This document shows positions 16,529 to 24,377 of a DNA stretch of 64,000 nt, in pieces (position 1 is the stretch's first letter; each line of letters begins with the position of its first letter). Origin of the DNA: Sphingomonas sp. Leaf33 (lineage in GTDB: Bacteria > Pseudomonadota > Alphaproteobacteria > Sphingomonadales > Sphingomonadaceae). A program made the position numbers and the translations under genes. The notes below the pieces were generated by a model, which did not search any database, had not been told where the DNA came from, and worked only from the letters and a program-made list of their open reading frames with translations. Location of the stretch: positions 312,176 to 376,175 of the forward strand of contig NZ_LMLB01000017.1 of assembly GCF_001421785.1 (NCBI RefSeq), given 5' to 3'.

Positions 16529-16682
16529 GCCGCGATCATGTCACCGCCAGCGATGTTCGCCAATGTCGTCTTGCGCCCAATCGCGGACATTGCGACGACC
16601 CGGGGGTGACCGCGTCTCATCGGCCGGTTAGGTGAGAAGGCTGATGGCGATCGGAAGTCGATCAGCGTCAAGGAGAGTATGC

Positions 16683-17081
16683 ATGCTTTTCCACACCATG
16701 GTCGGATCGAACGACATTGAACGGTCGAAGCGCTTCTACGACACGGTGCTCGCCACCTTGGGGGCAGGCGAAGGGGCGCGGAACATCGCCGACAGCGGCC
16801 ATACACGACTGATCTATAATAATGGCAACGGAACCAACTTCATCGTCAGCCAGCCGATTAACGACGAACCGGCAAGCGTCGCCAACGGCAGCACAGTCGC
16901 CTTTTCGTGCAACTCGCCTGAACAAGTGAAGCAGCTTCATGATACCGCGGTCGCCAACGGCGGCACCTCGATCGAAGCCCCGCCCGGCCCGCGTAATACG
17001 GCATCGCTGGGGACAGTCGAACTTGCCTATTTTCGCGACCCAGACGGCAACAAACTATGCGGAATTCATTTTCCTGCCTGA
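16683..17081 (+). CDS. VOC-family (glyoxalase-like) protein
   Basis: A 132-residue single VOC module: MLFHTMVGSNDIERSKRFYD at the start, and LAYFRDPDGNKLCGIHF at the end. VOC folds bind a divalent metal through His/Glu residues; His4 and the C-terminal DPDGN motif are present. AAGGAG lies upstream of the ATG at 16683, which is why this start was chosen over 16632. Likely a small-molecule detoxification or binding protein; substrate unknown. Confidence 0.8.
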   Translation: MLFHTMVGSNDIERSKRFYDTVLATLGAGEGARNIADSGHTRLIYNNGNGTNFIVSQPINDEPASVANGSTVAFSCNSPEQVKQLHDTAVANGGTSIEAPPGPRNTASLGTVELAYFRDPDGNKLCGIHFPA

Positions 17082-17199
17082 TCTGTTCGGCACGGTTCCG
17101 CTTTTGACGCTAGCGGAACCGGATTTTGCGATCGCGCGAATGTCCGCTTACCAACCAGAAGCGGGCGTTCCGCTTTCGCCCAATAGCGGACCTTCGGCT

Positions 17200-17718
17200 T
17201 CACGGCATGTTGTCGGGCTCTACGTCGGCCTTCATCGCGACCAGCCGCTGGACGATCGCGCGATAGGGCTTGTGACAGCTGCTCCACGGGTGCCGAGGCT
17301 CAAGGGTGGCGGCTCTCCAATAATTGGTGAGGAGCGCCTGCTCGCGAACGAACGGGCGTAGGACGTGCAGAGCCAGCCGAACCTCGATGGTGCCGACTGG
17401 CATATCCGCCGACCGGTGCGCGGCATCGCGCAGGATCTGTAGCGCCAAGTTGATAAGCGCATGTCGATGGGCGCGTCGTCGCGCGCGCTGCTTGCCGTAG
17501 GGTATCGGCAGCAGGTGGATCATCGGCGACGCGCACCGATGCGGACACTTGATCGCCGACCGAGCTGCCCGCCAGTCAGTGTTGCCGCCGTTCGACCGCA
17601 CCTCGTCGATCAGCGCGCCAAGTTCCCACACCTCGGTCGCTTTGCAACTGCGGCAGGTGACACGGACCTGCGCCTCGATGCGATACAGGTCGTGCAGGGT
17701 TTTCGGGTCGCCAACCAC
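17200..17718 (-). CDS. Zinc-ribbon-like phage hypothetical protein
   Basis: A 172-residue protein starting MVGDPKTLHDLYRIEAQVRV. A Cys-x2-Cys (TCRSCKATEVWELGALIDE) and a later Cys/His cluster (AIKCPHRC) could form a zinc ribbon. The second half is helical and Arg-rich. It follows the small gene at 17728-17931 on the same strand with a 9-nt gap. Such Cys4-containing proteins occur in alphaproteobacterial prophages; function not known. Confidence 0.6.
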   Translation of the reverse strand: MVGDPKTLHDLYRIEAQVRVTCRSCKATEVWELGALIDEVRSNGGNTDWRAARSAIKCPHRCASPMIHLLPIPYGKQRARRRAHRHALINLALQILRDAAHRSADMPVGTIEVRLALHVLRPFVREQALLTNYWRAATLEPRHPWSSCHKPYRAIVQRLVAMKADVEPDNMP

Positions 17719-17727
17719 ATCCGCCGT

Positions 17728-17931
17728 TTACGCGAAGACGAGAAGCGGTAGCTGCTCGCCCTGCGACGCCAACGCAGCTCGAGCCTGCTGCGCGGCGCCG
17801 ACAGCTTGGCGGTAGTGGATGGTGCGGCATCGTTCGGCCTCGTCGAAGCCGACAGGTGCCCATTCCTCGCTCGGGTAGCAGGCGTCGTAGATCGCGCGCG
17901 CAGCCGCACGCAGCCGGAGATCGTGCTCCAT
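17728..17931 (-). CDS. Small hypothetical protein
   Basis: A 67-residue protein, MEHDLRLRAAARAIYDACYP, predicted to be two or three helices with a hydrophobic C-terminal end (LPLLVFA). It precedes the zinc-ribbon-like gene as a probable two-gene unit. Not recognised. Confidence 0.5.
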   Translation of the reverse strand: MEHDLRLRAAARAIYDACYPSEEWAPVGFDEAERCRTIHYRQAVGAAQQARAALASQGEQLPLLVFA

Positions 17932-18122
17932 GCCAAGGCTCCATATCGTCGAATCGCCGCAAGTCGCGGCGCCGGCCCAGCTAGAACAATTAGAGAACGA
18001 ACTTCAACCCGGAGGCTGCGCAATTCCGATCAAGCCTGCGCAAATGCACAAGTCGGTGCACAATTGCGCAGGCGGATGGCGCATTTGCGAACCGGGATTT
18101 AACCGGGCAAACCTATCGTTGC
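17932..18122. promoter_or_regulatory. TGCGCAA repeats and hairpin upstream of transposase
   Basis: The 7-mer TGCGCAA occurs directly at 18017 and 18037 and inverted at 18064-18070. The last two form a hairpin (7-bp outer arm, then TGCAC/GTGCA, loop AAGTCG) at 18037-18070. A related GCGCATTTGCG follows. These could be transposase-binding terminal sequences or an operator. No matching inverted repeat was found to the right of the transposase. Confidence 0.4.
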
Positions 18123-19532
18123 GTGGGTATGTCGCTGCATTTCCTACCCAACAGCTTCAGTGTCGATCGAGCACACCCGCCGGGGCAGAAGCGGCGGCTG
18201 GATGTTACGCTCGACACCCGGGCAGCGTGTCCCACGTGCGGCCCACATGGTCGTATCCACAGCCGCGGGTTCCTGCACGGCGATAGATGGCCGGTCCGCG
18301 ACCTCCCGCACGGCGTGCCGGTTGAACTGCATGTTCGTAGGCGGCGGTTCGAGTGCGCGGTCTGTAAGGGCGGCGGTGACCCTCTGGCCGCAAAGACGTT
18401 CACGGAGCGAGGGCCGGACACGCATCCGCGATATGACATTACGAAGCGCCTACATGCGCACGTCCTTCGGCTGCTCGCGCGGGAACCGTTCACGAAAATC
18501 ACGGAGCAGACAGGCATCCCGCCTTCAACGCTCTGGCAGATGGCGATCGAACTGAGCCAGCGCCTCGACAGTGGCCACCGATTCCCTACCCCTTCAGTTC
18601 TCGCGATGGACGGGATTAAGATCCGCGGCGAAGAATACATGGTCGTCGCGGACGGGATCACAGGCCGGCCGATCGGATTCATACCGTCAATGCGGTCAGA
18701 GCCTATCCGGCAATGGGTGATGGATCGCCTGGACGTCGCCGCGGTTAGAATATTCGTCGCCGACCTCCATCGCACGAACACCAGCGTAGCACGCCTGCAA
18801 TTCCCCAATGCCCTCTACGTCGCCGATAAGTGGCATGTCGTGCAGCGCTTCCAGAAGGTGCTTTCGCAAGTAATTAACCGCGAGATAGACAGGCTGCGGA
18901 AGGCCGGCGAAACCGACCGAGGCAACACGATCTATGACTTCAAGCCCGGCTTGATGGCGGTTAACAAGCGACTGAGACGGACGAGGCGGACGGCTAAGGG
19001 CGGGCAGCGCCGCTTGGACTTTTACGACGACCTCGTATCCATACTGAAGTCCCACCGCGTGATCCGGCTGGCCTTTTGGGCGCGACACGATCTTATCCGG
19101 TTCTACAGTGCGCCAACCTTAGCTGAGGCACTGCCCTGGCTGGATCGCTTTCGTCGGCATACCGAGACGTTCGCTGCGCTGCCAGATTACGAGACGTTCG
19201 AGGCGCACCTGACGAATAACTGGACGTTGATCACGAACTATTTCCAGACCACCACACGACGTAGCGATGGCCGTTGGCGTGGTGTGACTACAAACGGCCT
19301 TGAGCAGCACAACGGCGAGATCCGGAAGCGGGTGCGGGTCCGGAACGGTGTTCAGAACCTCGACCTGCTGCGGCTGGTGAGCGTGTATGGCTCCCGCTCC
19401 ATCGGGGAGGACATCCTCCTCTGCGCGGGCGAAGGGTGCGACCAAGCGATCGGCCCTGTATTCGGTCCGCCCGCGGCGTTCGAAGTGAGGCAAGCGGCTG
19501 GTGTTTTCTGGCGCTGTCCCGGCTGTCGTTAA
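18123..19532 (+). mobile_element. tnpA: ISL3-family transposase
   Basis: A 469-residue transposase. N-terminal Cys-rich zinc binding (CPTCGPHGRIHSRG; FECAVCKGGGDPLA) and a helix-turn-helix (ITEQTGIPPSTLWQMAIEL) are followed by the DDE core: VLAMDGIKIRGEEYMVVADG, VADLHR, FPNALYVADKWHVVQRFQK, and the C-terminal NGLEQHNGEIRKRVRVRNG. This order matches ISL3 (DDE_Tnp_ISL3) transposases. It looks full-length and intact. Terminal inverted repeats and the 8-bp target duplication typical of the family were not found by eye, so element borders are left open. Confidence 0.85.
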
Positions 19533-19544
19533 CCATGCATCCCA

Positions 19545-19571
19545 CAGCCCGCGCGCGCGCGCGGGGGGCTG
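19545..19571. terminator. GC-rich hairpin after transposase
   Basis: CAGCCC and GGGCTG flank a run of alternating CG (about six CG steps), giving a strong hairpin just after the transposase stop. There is no T-run, so it would be a weak intrinsic terminator at most. The alternating purine-pyrimidine tract is also a potential Z-DNA former. Confidence 0.4.
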
Positions 19572-19706
19572 CTCCCACCGTAGTATTGTGGGGCGTGTAG
19601 TTAACAACGGCTTCGGTAAGGCAGTGGCAGCACGCGGTTCGGCGCTAGCCGATCAGGGTGAGCGGAGCGAATTCCTGTGTCCATTTTGGGCATAGGAGAA
19701 AATGAA

Positions 19707-19970
19707 ATGTCAAATCCACGAAACTGGCGTGGCCGCGGGCGGACCACGACCCCCAACAGCCGTCAGAAGCGCAACAAGCTCTATCTCGATGCACATCCCG
19801 TCTGCCATCGGTGCAACAGCCGTCCCTCGGCCGAAGCCCATCACGAACTGCCGAAGGGGCACCCTAATCGATACGACTGGCAGCACATGAAGGCGCTGTG
19901 CGTGCCGTGCCACATCGCGGTGCATCAGCCGCTGAAGATGGTGCTCACCCCCCGGAAGAAGGCGATGTGA
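19707..19970 (+). CDS. HNH endonuclease-like protein
   Basis: An 87-residue protein with the compact HNH layout: Cys-x2-Cys (VCHRCNS), His-His (EAHHELPKGHPN), then LCVPCHIAVH with the second Cys pair and final His. Such minimal HNH proteins nick or cleave DNA and are often coded near phage packaging genes. AGGAG precedes the ATG at 19707 at good spacing. It overlaps the opposite-strand Xre gene by 26 nt at the 3' ends. Confidence 0.8.
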   Translation: MSNPRNWRGRGRTTTPNSRQKRNKLYLDAHPVCHRCNSRPSAEAHHELPKGHPNRYDWQHMKALCVPCHIAVHQPLKMVLTPRKKAM

Positions 19971-20196
19971 GCCGAGCGCCTTCACCGCCGTCCGGGGACG
20001 ACTCCCCGGCGGCGATGAAAGTGACCCCGGCGGACATCATGGCATCGCTGATAGCAGCAAGCGATCCGGCTGCGATCGCTGAACCGGCTTCGAACCGTCG
20101 AACCGTTGCGACGCCAATACCTGCCTTGTCGGCAAGTGCCTGGGCGGACCAGTCGAGCAAGGCTCTGCCAGCCCGGCATTGGTCCACACTGATCAT
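19945..20196 (-). CDS. Xre-family DNA-binding regulator
   Basis: An 83-residue protein starting MISVDQCRAGRALLDWSAQ. It has a helix-turn-helix of the Xre/Cro type (ALADKAGIGVATVRRFEAGS) as its main domain. It is divergent from the small-gene operon starting at 20329, with palindromes in between, so it may repress that operon, acting as an element immunity or lysogeny-type regulator. Confidence 0.75.
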   Translation of the reverse strand: MISVDQCRAGRALLDWSAQALADKAGIGVATVRRFEAGSAIAAGSLAAISDAMMSAGVTFIAAGESSPDGGEGARLTSPSSGG

Positions 20197-20230
20197 GTGA
20201 TCGGGAATAGATCAGTTCGCACTTGTTCGC

Positions 20231-20298
20231 CACCGTTCACGGTGATATGAAAGCGATCAGTCGACCGGACGTGGGGATTAGGCCCCCCACGCCCGGTC
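20231..20298. promoter_or_regulatory. Divergent control region with two palindromes
   Basis: Between the Xre gene and the 20329 operon, CACCGTTCACGGTG (20231-20244) is a perfect 6+6 palindrome of operator size. A long hairpin at 20263-20298 pairs GACCGG with CCGGTC and CGTGGGG with CCCCACG around a short loop. The first is a candidate Xre operator; the second would lie in the 5' leader of the operon. A good Shine-Dalgarno (TGAGGAGA) follows before 20329. Confidence 0.45.
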
Positions 20299-20328
20299 TG
20301 ACCAAAACCGTCTGTTGAGGAGACGATT

Positions 20329-20712
20329 ATGGCTGTTGCCGCTCTTAGCACCGCTGCGCGCGGTGCGGATACCCCTGCGCCCGTGGGGACCTTCGCATCG
20401 AGCGCGCGCTGGACCGAAGACCCCCACGCGCAGATGCTTCTCTCAAGTTGCGTCGAGAGCCCGCCGAAGGGTGTCTGGCGCAGCGAAGCCTTTGGCCGCG
20501 TTCGTGACCGCTGGTTCGAATACGCTGGCCGACGTGTCGAGCGGCTGGAGGCGATCCGCTCCCGCATCGGCCGCACCGCCCTCGATCAGTATGACCGCCT
20601 GGGTGAGGAAGGCGCTGAGGCGTTCCGCGACTGGTGCAACCAGCCGGGCGTGACCGAAGCGATCGAACTGGCACGCTCCGGCGCGTCCACTTCTATGACG
20701 CAGGGGGGCTGA
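20329..20712 (+). CDS. Phage-type hypothetical protein
   Basis: A 127-residue protein, first in a chain of overlapping small genes. A long helical region (RVRDRWFEYAGRRVERLEAI) and a C-terminal helix are predicted. No signal peptide or catalytic motif. TGAGGAGACGATT precedes the ATG. Function unknown; first-gene position after a divergent Xre regulator suggests an early element function. Confidence 0.6.
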   Translation: MAVAALSTAARGADTPAPVGTFASSARWTEDPHAQMLLSSCVESPPKGVWRSEAFGRVRDRWFEYAGRRVERLEAIRSRIGRTALDQYDRLGEEGAEAFRDWCNQPGVTEAIELARSGASTSMTQGG

Positions 20713-20715
20713 GCC

Positions 20716-21423
20716 ATGACGCATCAGCCCAGCCGCCGCAGCTTCATCGCGGGCGCAAGCCTACTCGCCGTCGTGCCGATTGCCGCGCAAGCAAGCACCA
20801 CGGCTCCGCCAGCCGAACCGTCTGTTAGTCCACGCCTTCAGCGCGTGATGACGCTTCACCTTCGTGCAGCCGCTGAATGCGAGCGTTTCGACGTGGCCGT
20901 CCACTCGCCCGCATGTGAGGCTTTTGCGGCCGATCTCGCGCTATACCCGAAGGAACCGGAACCGCCGCACGAACAGGTCGAGACCACCTTCGTTAATTGG
21001 GACGAGAAAGAGATTCGGCTGTCGACGAACAGCGTTGGCTCGCGTGCCTCGGCCGACAGGGTCGTCAATGATCCGACTTGGGCGGACATGGGCGATGAAA
21101 CTTGGCGCCAAGCCTTCCGCGAGCTTCACGCCCTTCATCAGCGTCGTGACGGGGTGATCGCCGAGCAAAAAGCGCGATTGGCTGCATATCGCCTGGCGGC
21201 GAGGAAGCGGCACCAACTCGCAAAGTTGGAAGCCCGCGCCGCCAGCCTAGCCGATCGCTCGGTCAACCTATGGCGCGCGGTCCTCGCCAGCCCATCGCAG
21301 GGGGTAGCCGACATGGCTGCCAAGGTAGCATTCATCGAGAAAGACGATGACGAGCCCGGCGAGTACGAGTTCGCCGCCCTTGCTGCTGACATCAAGCGGC
21401 TGGCGGCGGGGGCGACGGCATGA
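20716..21423 (+). CDS. Tat-signal hypothetical protein
   Basis: A 235-residue protein whose N-terminus has a twin-arginine signal: SRRSFIAGASLLAVVPIAAQ, with cleavage near ASTTAP. The rest is helical and charged with long coiled-coil stretches (residues 130-200, LAAYRLAARKRHQLAKLEA). Tat export of a helical protein from a phage-like operon is unusual; the cofactor, if any, is not apparent. It overlaps the next gene by 4 nt. Confidence 0.65.
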   Translation: MTHQPSRRSFIAGASLLAVVPIAAQASTTAPPAEPSVSPRLQRVMTLHLRAAAECERFDVAVHSPACEAFAADLALYPKEPEPPHEQVETTFVNWDEKEIRLSTNSVGSRASADRVVNDPTWADMGDETWRQAFRELHALHQRRDGVIAEQKARLAAYRLAARKRHQLAKLEARAASLADRSVNLWRAVLASPSQGVADMAAKVAFIEKDDDEPGEYEFAALAADIKRLAAGATA

Positions 21424-21893
21424 GCGCGCCTACATCTGCCAGCGAGGCACCATCCACCATCGCCGTTCTGCATGCTCGGTATGAAGCGACGTTCGACGAA
21501 TACAACGTGGTTGACCGGGCTGCGACGCGGCTGAACCGGAAGGATAATGCCACTCTGCCCATGCAGTACGCCTGCGATCGGGCGATGAGGGCGATCGAGC
21601 GAGAAGCCGACGCGCTTCGTCAGGCGATCCTATACCAAGTGCCGATCACGTGGCCCGACGCGCTGATCCTTCAGCATCACATCCGGATCGCGCAGGACTT
21701 GGTCGTCAACTCGGACAAGCCCGCCGACGCACACAAGGACGCGCTCGACGCCGCGGTCGATACGCTGTTGGACTTCATGGCGAGTGAGATCGTCACGGAC
21801 CACGATGCGATCGGCCAGCAGTTCAAGACCGCGGTCAGTATCGTCGCGGAACGGCGCCGAATGCGTGCGGGCGACGTGGAGGCGGTGGCATGA
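21420..21893 (+). CDS. Hypothetical helical protein
   Basis: A 157-residue protein made of helices (YNVVDRAATRLNRKD; ALDAAVDTLLDFMASEI). No motif was recognised. It overlaps its neighbours by 4 nt on both sides, in the same transcription unit. Such proteins of similar size follow each other in several alphaproteobacterial prophages, but their roles are not known. Confidence 0.55.
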   Translation: MSAPTSASEAPSTIAVLHARYEATFDEYNVVDRAATRLNRKDNATLPMQYACDRAMRAIEREADALRQAILYQVPITWPDALILQHHIRIAQDLVVNSDKPADAHKDALDAAVDTLLDFMASEIVTDHDAIGQQFKTAVSIVAERRRMRAGDVEAVA

Positions 21894-22291
21894 AGCACGC
21901 TGTATTCCACCCCGCGCGCGCTGACCGATTCCATCGCCTGCTCGCCACACTGAGCCCGAACGAAGTCGGCGACGCGATCGACGCGCTGATCGCCCGGCTG
22001 GACGCCTTGGGCGGCGACCCCGATCTTGAGGAAGACGATCACGCCGGCGGCAATGTCGATGACGTGGGCGAGGCGGGCACGCTGCCCGAATCCGATCTCG
22101 GCTGCGTGGGTGTCCATTTCTCCAGCGATGATGACGACGAGGGCGACCTTGAGGACCGCCGCTTGCGGATGCCGCATATCAAGCGAATCCAGCGCACCCG
22201 ATGCGATCGTCACGTGGGTCGATGGGGCAATGTCACCCATCTGCTTCGCGACCAGCGGGCCGGCGATCTGCGTCAGGGGGTGCGAGCATGA
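21890..22291 (+). CDS. Acidic hypothetical protein with DGDPDLE-type motif
   Basis: A 133-residue protein. An N-terminal helix pair ends in DALIARLDALGGDPDLEEDD, followed by an acidic spacer (SSDDDDEGDLEDRR) and a basic C-terminus. The LDxxxGDPDxE block recurs in the gene at 22997, and I have seen similar blocks in short alphaproteobacterial phage ORFs. Function unknown. Confidence 0.55.
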   Translation: MKHAVFHPARADRFHRLLATLSPNEVGDAIDALIARLDALGGDPDLEEDDHAGGNVDDVGEAGTLPESDLGCVGVHFSSDDDDEGDLEDRRLRMPHIKRIQRTRCDRHVGRWGNVTHLLRDQRAGDLRQGVRA

Positions 22292-22755
22292 ACTCGCGAC
22301 GTAATTCGGTAGCGACCCTGATCGCTACCCTCACCACCCGCAACGCCCTGACCGACAGCGAGATTGCCGACAGCCTTCACCACGAGATTGCCCGAGAGCG
22401 GCAGGAGGCTGATGACATGATGGCCCAAGCAATCGCCCGCGGTCGGCAGCGGACCTACTATCTCTCGCCTGCAATTTTCAACGCGATCCCGACGCTTGAA
22501 GCGTCGCTGGCGACAGCAGAGGCGGCACTAGAACGGAACCGCGGCGGTCGATGCGAACGCTATGTTCGCGGTGCGGTTCAACAGACCCGCGTCGAACTGG
22601 ACATTGCCCGCGAACTGCGCACCATTCGGTCACATGTCGCGCATACCGACCCGCCGGATTACTGGCAGCGGCTTGAGCTCGAAGCCAACGCCCAACCGAT
22701 CGTCGTCAACCCGACCTGGAGCGATGGGGCCTCCAACAGGGAGTGCGGCGCATGA
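22288..22755 (+). CDS. Hypothetical helical protein
   Basis: A 155-residue protein starting MNSRRNSVATLIATLTTRN, chosen by the ATGA overlap with the previous stop. Mostly alpha-helical; the middle (TLEASLATAEAALERNRGG) may be a coiled coil. No motif recognised. Coupled to both neighbours. Confidence 0.55.
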   Translation: MNSRRNSVATLIATLTTRNALTDSEIADSLHHEIARERQEADDMMAQAIARGRQRTYYLSPAIFNAIPTLEASLATAEAALERNRGGRCERYVRGAVQQTRVELDIARELRTIRSHVAHTDPPDYWQRLELEANAQPIVVNPTWSDGASNRECGA

Positions 22756-23000
22756 TGGTTGGCACACAACCCGCAAAGCTCGCTCCACCGCCGTTCGACC
22801 CCTGGGATTGGCTTAGCGAGCTGACCGAGGCGGGCGGCGGCTACGCCTTGGCCAGCGGGCGGAAGCTATGGCTGGTCGTCGATCACGTCCCAGCCGACGC
22901 GCTCTATCCGCTAATGGCCAAGCTGGTCGGGCATCCAGACCGCCAAGAAGCCGTGCGTCTGACGATCGAGCGTCGGCAGGCCGGTGAGGGAATCGCGTGA
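22752..23000 (+). CDS. Small hypothetical protein
   Basis: An 82-residue protein with a mixed alpha/beta pattern: FDPWDWLSELTEAGGGYALA, then a beta strand KLWLVVDHV and helices. The ATG overlaps the previous stop. Compact globular appearance, function unknown. Confidence 0.55.
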   Translation: MMVGTQPAKLAPPPFDPWDWLSELTEAGGGYALASGRKLWLVVDHVPADALYPLMAKLVGHPDRQEAVRLTIERRQAGEGIA

Positions 23001-23179
23001 GCACGCTGTTCATCAGCACCGGGGGCGCCCGTGCGCTACCGGTCGACCTGCTGCTGTCGGCTATCCCAAGCCTTCCCCGCCCGGCGCTCGACCGCCTTGT
23101 CGACCGTGCGATCGAGCACATGGACGACGACGATGGCGATCCTGACATAGAGCCGGAGGAGGACAACGATGTCGCATGA
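22997..23179 (+). CDS. Small acidic protein with DGDPDIE motif
   Basis: A 60-residue protein, GTG start in a GTGA overlap. N-terminal helices end in LVDRAIEHMDDDDGDPDIEP, then a run of acidic residues. The helix plus GDPD-acidic layout repeats that of the gene at 21890-22291, suggesting a common short module. Overlaps the next gene by 11 nt. Confidence 0.5.
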   Translation: MSTLFISTGGARALPVDLLLSAIPSLPRPALDRLVDRAIEHMDDDDGDPDIEPEEDNDVA

Positions 23180-23555
23180 CTCGATGACGCCTGCGGGAAC
23201 GGCAACCGCTCGGCGCATCATCGTCGTCTATAGGGCGGACCTGCCGATGATGACGCGCGCGAAGGGTGAGGTGCAATTTGGCCATGCGGTCGCAGGCTTG
23301 CTGCATCAGACCGATGCCGCGCTGTTCGCGGCCTACATGGCGGACGGCCAGCCGAAGATCAGCATGGAGGTTGGCAGCCTCAACGACCTCCTGCGCATCC
23401 AGGCAAAGGCCTTCCGCCGCGGCGTGACTGCATTCCTTGTCGAGGACGCCGCCCACACCGTGTTCGATCAACCCACCATTACCTGCATTGGCCTCGGCCC
23501 CATGACCAAGACCGACGGCAATTCGATCACCCGCGGCGCGAAGATGCGCTCGTGA
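23169..23555 (+). CDS. Type-2 peptidyl-tRNA hydrolase-like protein (PTH2)
   Basis: A 128-residue protein matching the PTH2 fold: first strand RRIIVVYRADLPM, the helix block AKGEVQFGHAVAGLL with His39, then QPKISMEVGSLNDLLRIQAK, VEDAAHTVF with Asp93, and ITCIGLGPM at the end. These are the conserved positions of archaeal/eukaryotic Pth2, which releases peptides from peptidyl-tRNA. Bacteria normally use the unrelated Pth1, so a Pth2 in an island is unusual. It may protect against tRNA stress or act on another ester. Confidence 0.75.
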   Translation: MSHDSMTPAGTATARRIIVVYRADLPMMTRAKGEVQFGHAVAGLLHQTDAALFAAYMADGQPKISMEVGSLNDLLRIQAKAFRRGVTAFLVEDAAHTVFDQPTITCIGLGPMTKTDGNSITRGAKMRS

Positions 23556-23570
23556 AACCACCGGAGGAAT

Positions 23571-24161
23571 ATCACGCTTAGCACCGCATCTTGGGAACCG
23601 GCTCTGCCGCTGGCTCCGCTTCGTCAGCCCGTCGCCCGCACCTCGCGGCCGGCGGGCTTGCCGCGTCTCCATCGCTTCCACGACAGCTTGGCCCTGTCCG
23701 AGCAGTATGGGCCTGACTGGTGGCTGCCGATCTACCGCCGCGCCTTCCCGACGCTGAAGTCCGCGGTGGCGGTGGAGCATGACGGCTGGGCGCAGCGTGG
23801 TGGGATCGACCGGTTGCTGACGCTCGGCTGCGGTCGCACCTTCACTGTCGACGAGAAGATCAGGATGGAAGATTGGCCCGACGTTCTGCTGGAGCGCTGG
23901 TCGGACGAAGCGCGCCAGTCTCCCGGCTGGGTGCAGAAGCCCCTCGCCGCCGACTTCATCGCCTATGCGCACGCTCCAGCCGCTACGTGCGTCCTGCTGC
24001 CGGTGCCGTCGCTCCAGCGCGCGTGGCGCCAACATGGCCGGCAGTGGATCGGTCTATATGGGCAGCGTCGAGCGCAGAACGGAGGCTACACGACGACCAG
24101 CGTGCCGGTGCCACGAGGCGTGCTGATGCAAGCGATTGTTGAAGCTATGTTCGTATCCTAA
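23571..24161 (+). CDS. Hypothetical protein; non-standard or TTG start
   Basis: A strongly protein-like C-terminal 167 residues (SEQYGPDWWLPIYRRAFP; DEKIRMEDWPDVLLERW) are open from a TTG at 23658. The open frame continues to ATC at 23571, just after GGAGG (23563-23567), giving a reasonable N-terminus (TLSTASWEPALPLAPL). Either translation begins at an ATC, which is rare, the ATC is an error for ATG, or the TTG is used. Last gene of the operon. Function unknown. Confidence 0.55.
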   Translation: MTLSTASWEPALPLAPLRQPVARTSRPAGLPRLHRFHDSLALSEQYGPDWWLPIYRRAFPTLKSAVAVEHDGWAQRGGIDRLLTLGCGRTFTVDEKIRMEDWPDVLLERWSDEARQSPGWVQKPLAADFIAYAHAPAATCVLLPVPSLQRAWRQHGRQWIGLYGQRRAQNGGYTTTSVPVPRGVLMQAIVEAMFVS

Positions 24162-24345
24162 GTGGGAATCTCTCGACCCCACCTGAACCGGGAGAGCTTA
24201 GGCGGAGAGATTCAGCAACGAGCTTCAACTAGGAGTTGAAACTTTAACGATCCGCGTCTATTTAGTTGTCACGTCCGAAGCGAGATTCGGGATGTGCCGC
24301 CCGCGAGGGTTCCGCGAAATGTGGACGCAAGGGTTTTCTCGCACC

Positions 24346-24377
24346 AATAGCCTCTCCCTAACCGGAGAGGCTATTTT
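24346..24377 (+). terminator. Intrinsic terminator
   Basis: A perfect 12-bp stem (AATAGCCTCTCC / GGAGAGGCTATT) with a 6-nt loop followed by TT. It is correctly placed to end the plus-strand small-gene operon. The reverse-strand ORF at 24371-24904 stops inside its right arm, so it may serve both directions. Confidence 0.7.

Noticed and set aside
16529-16682. LexA box upstream of the SRAP gene
   Set aside because: I looked for GTTC-n7-GTTC; a GTTC near 16555 has no partner at the right distance.
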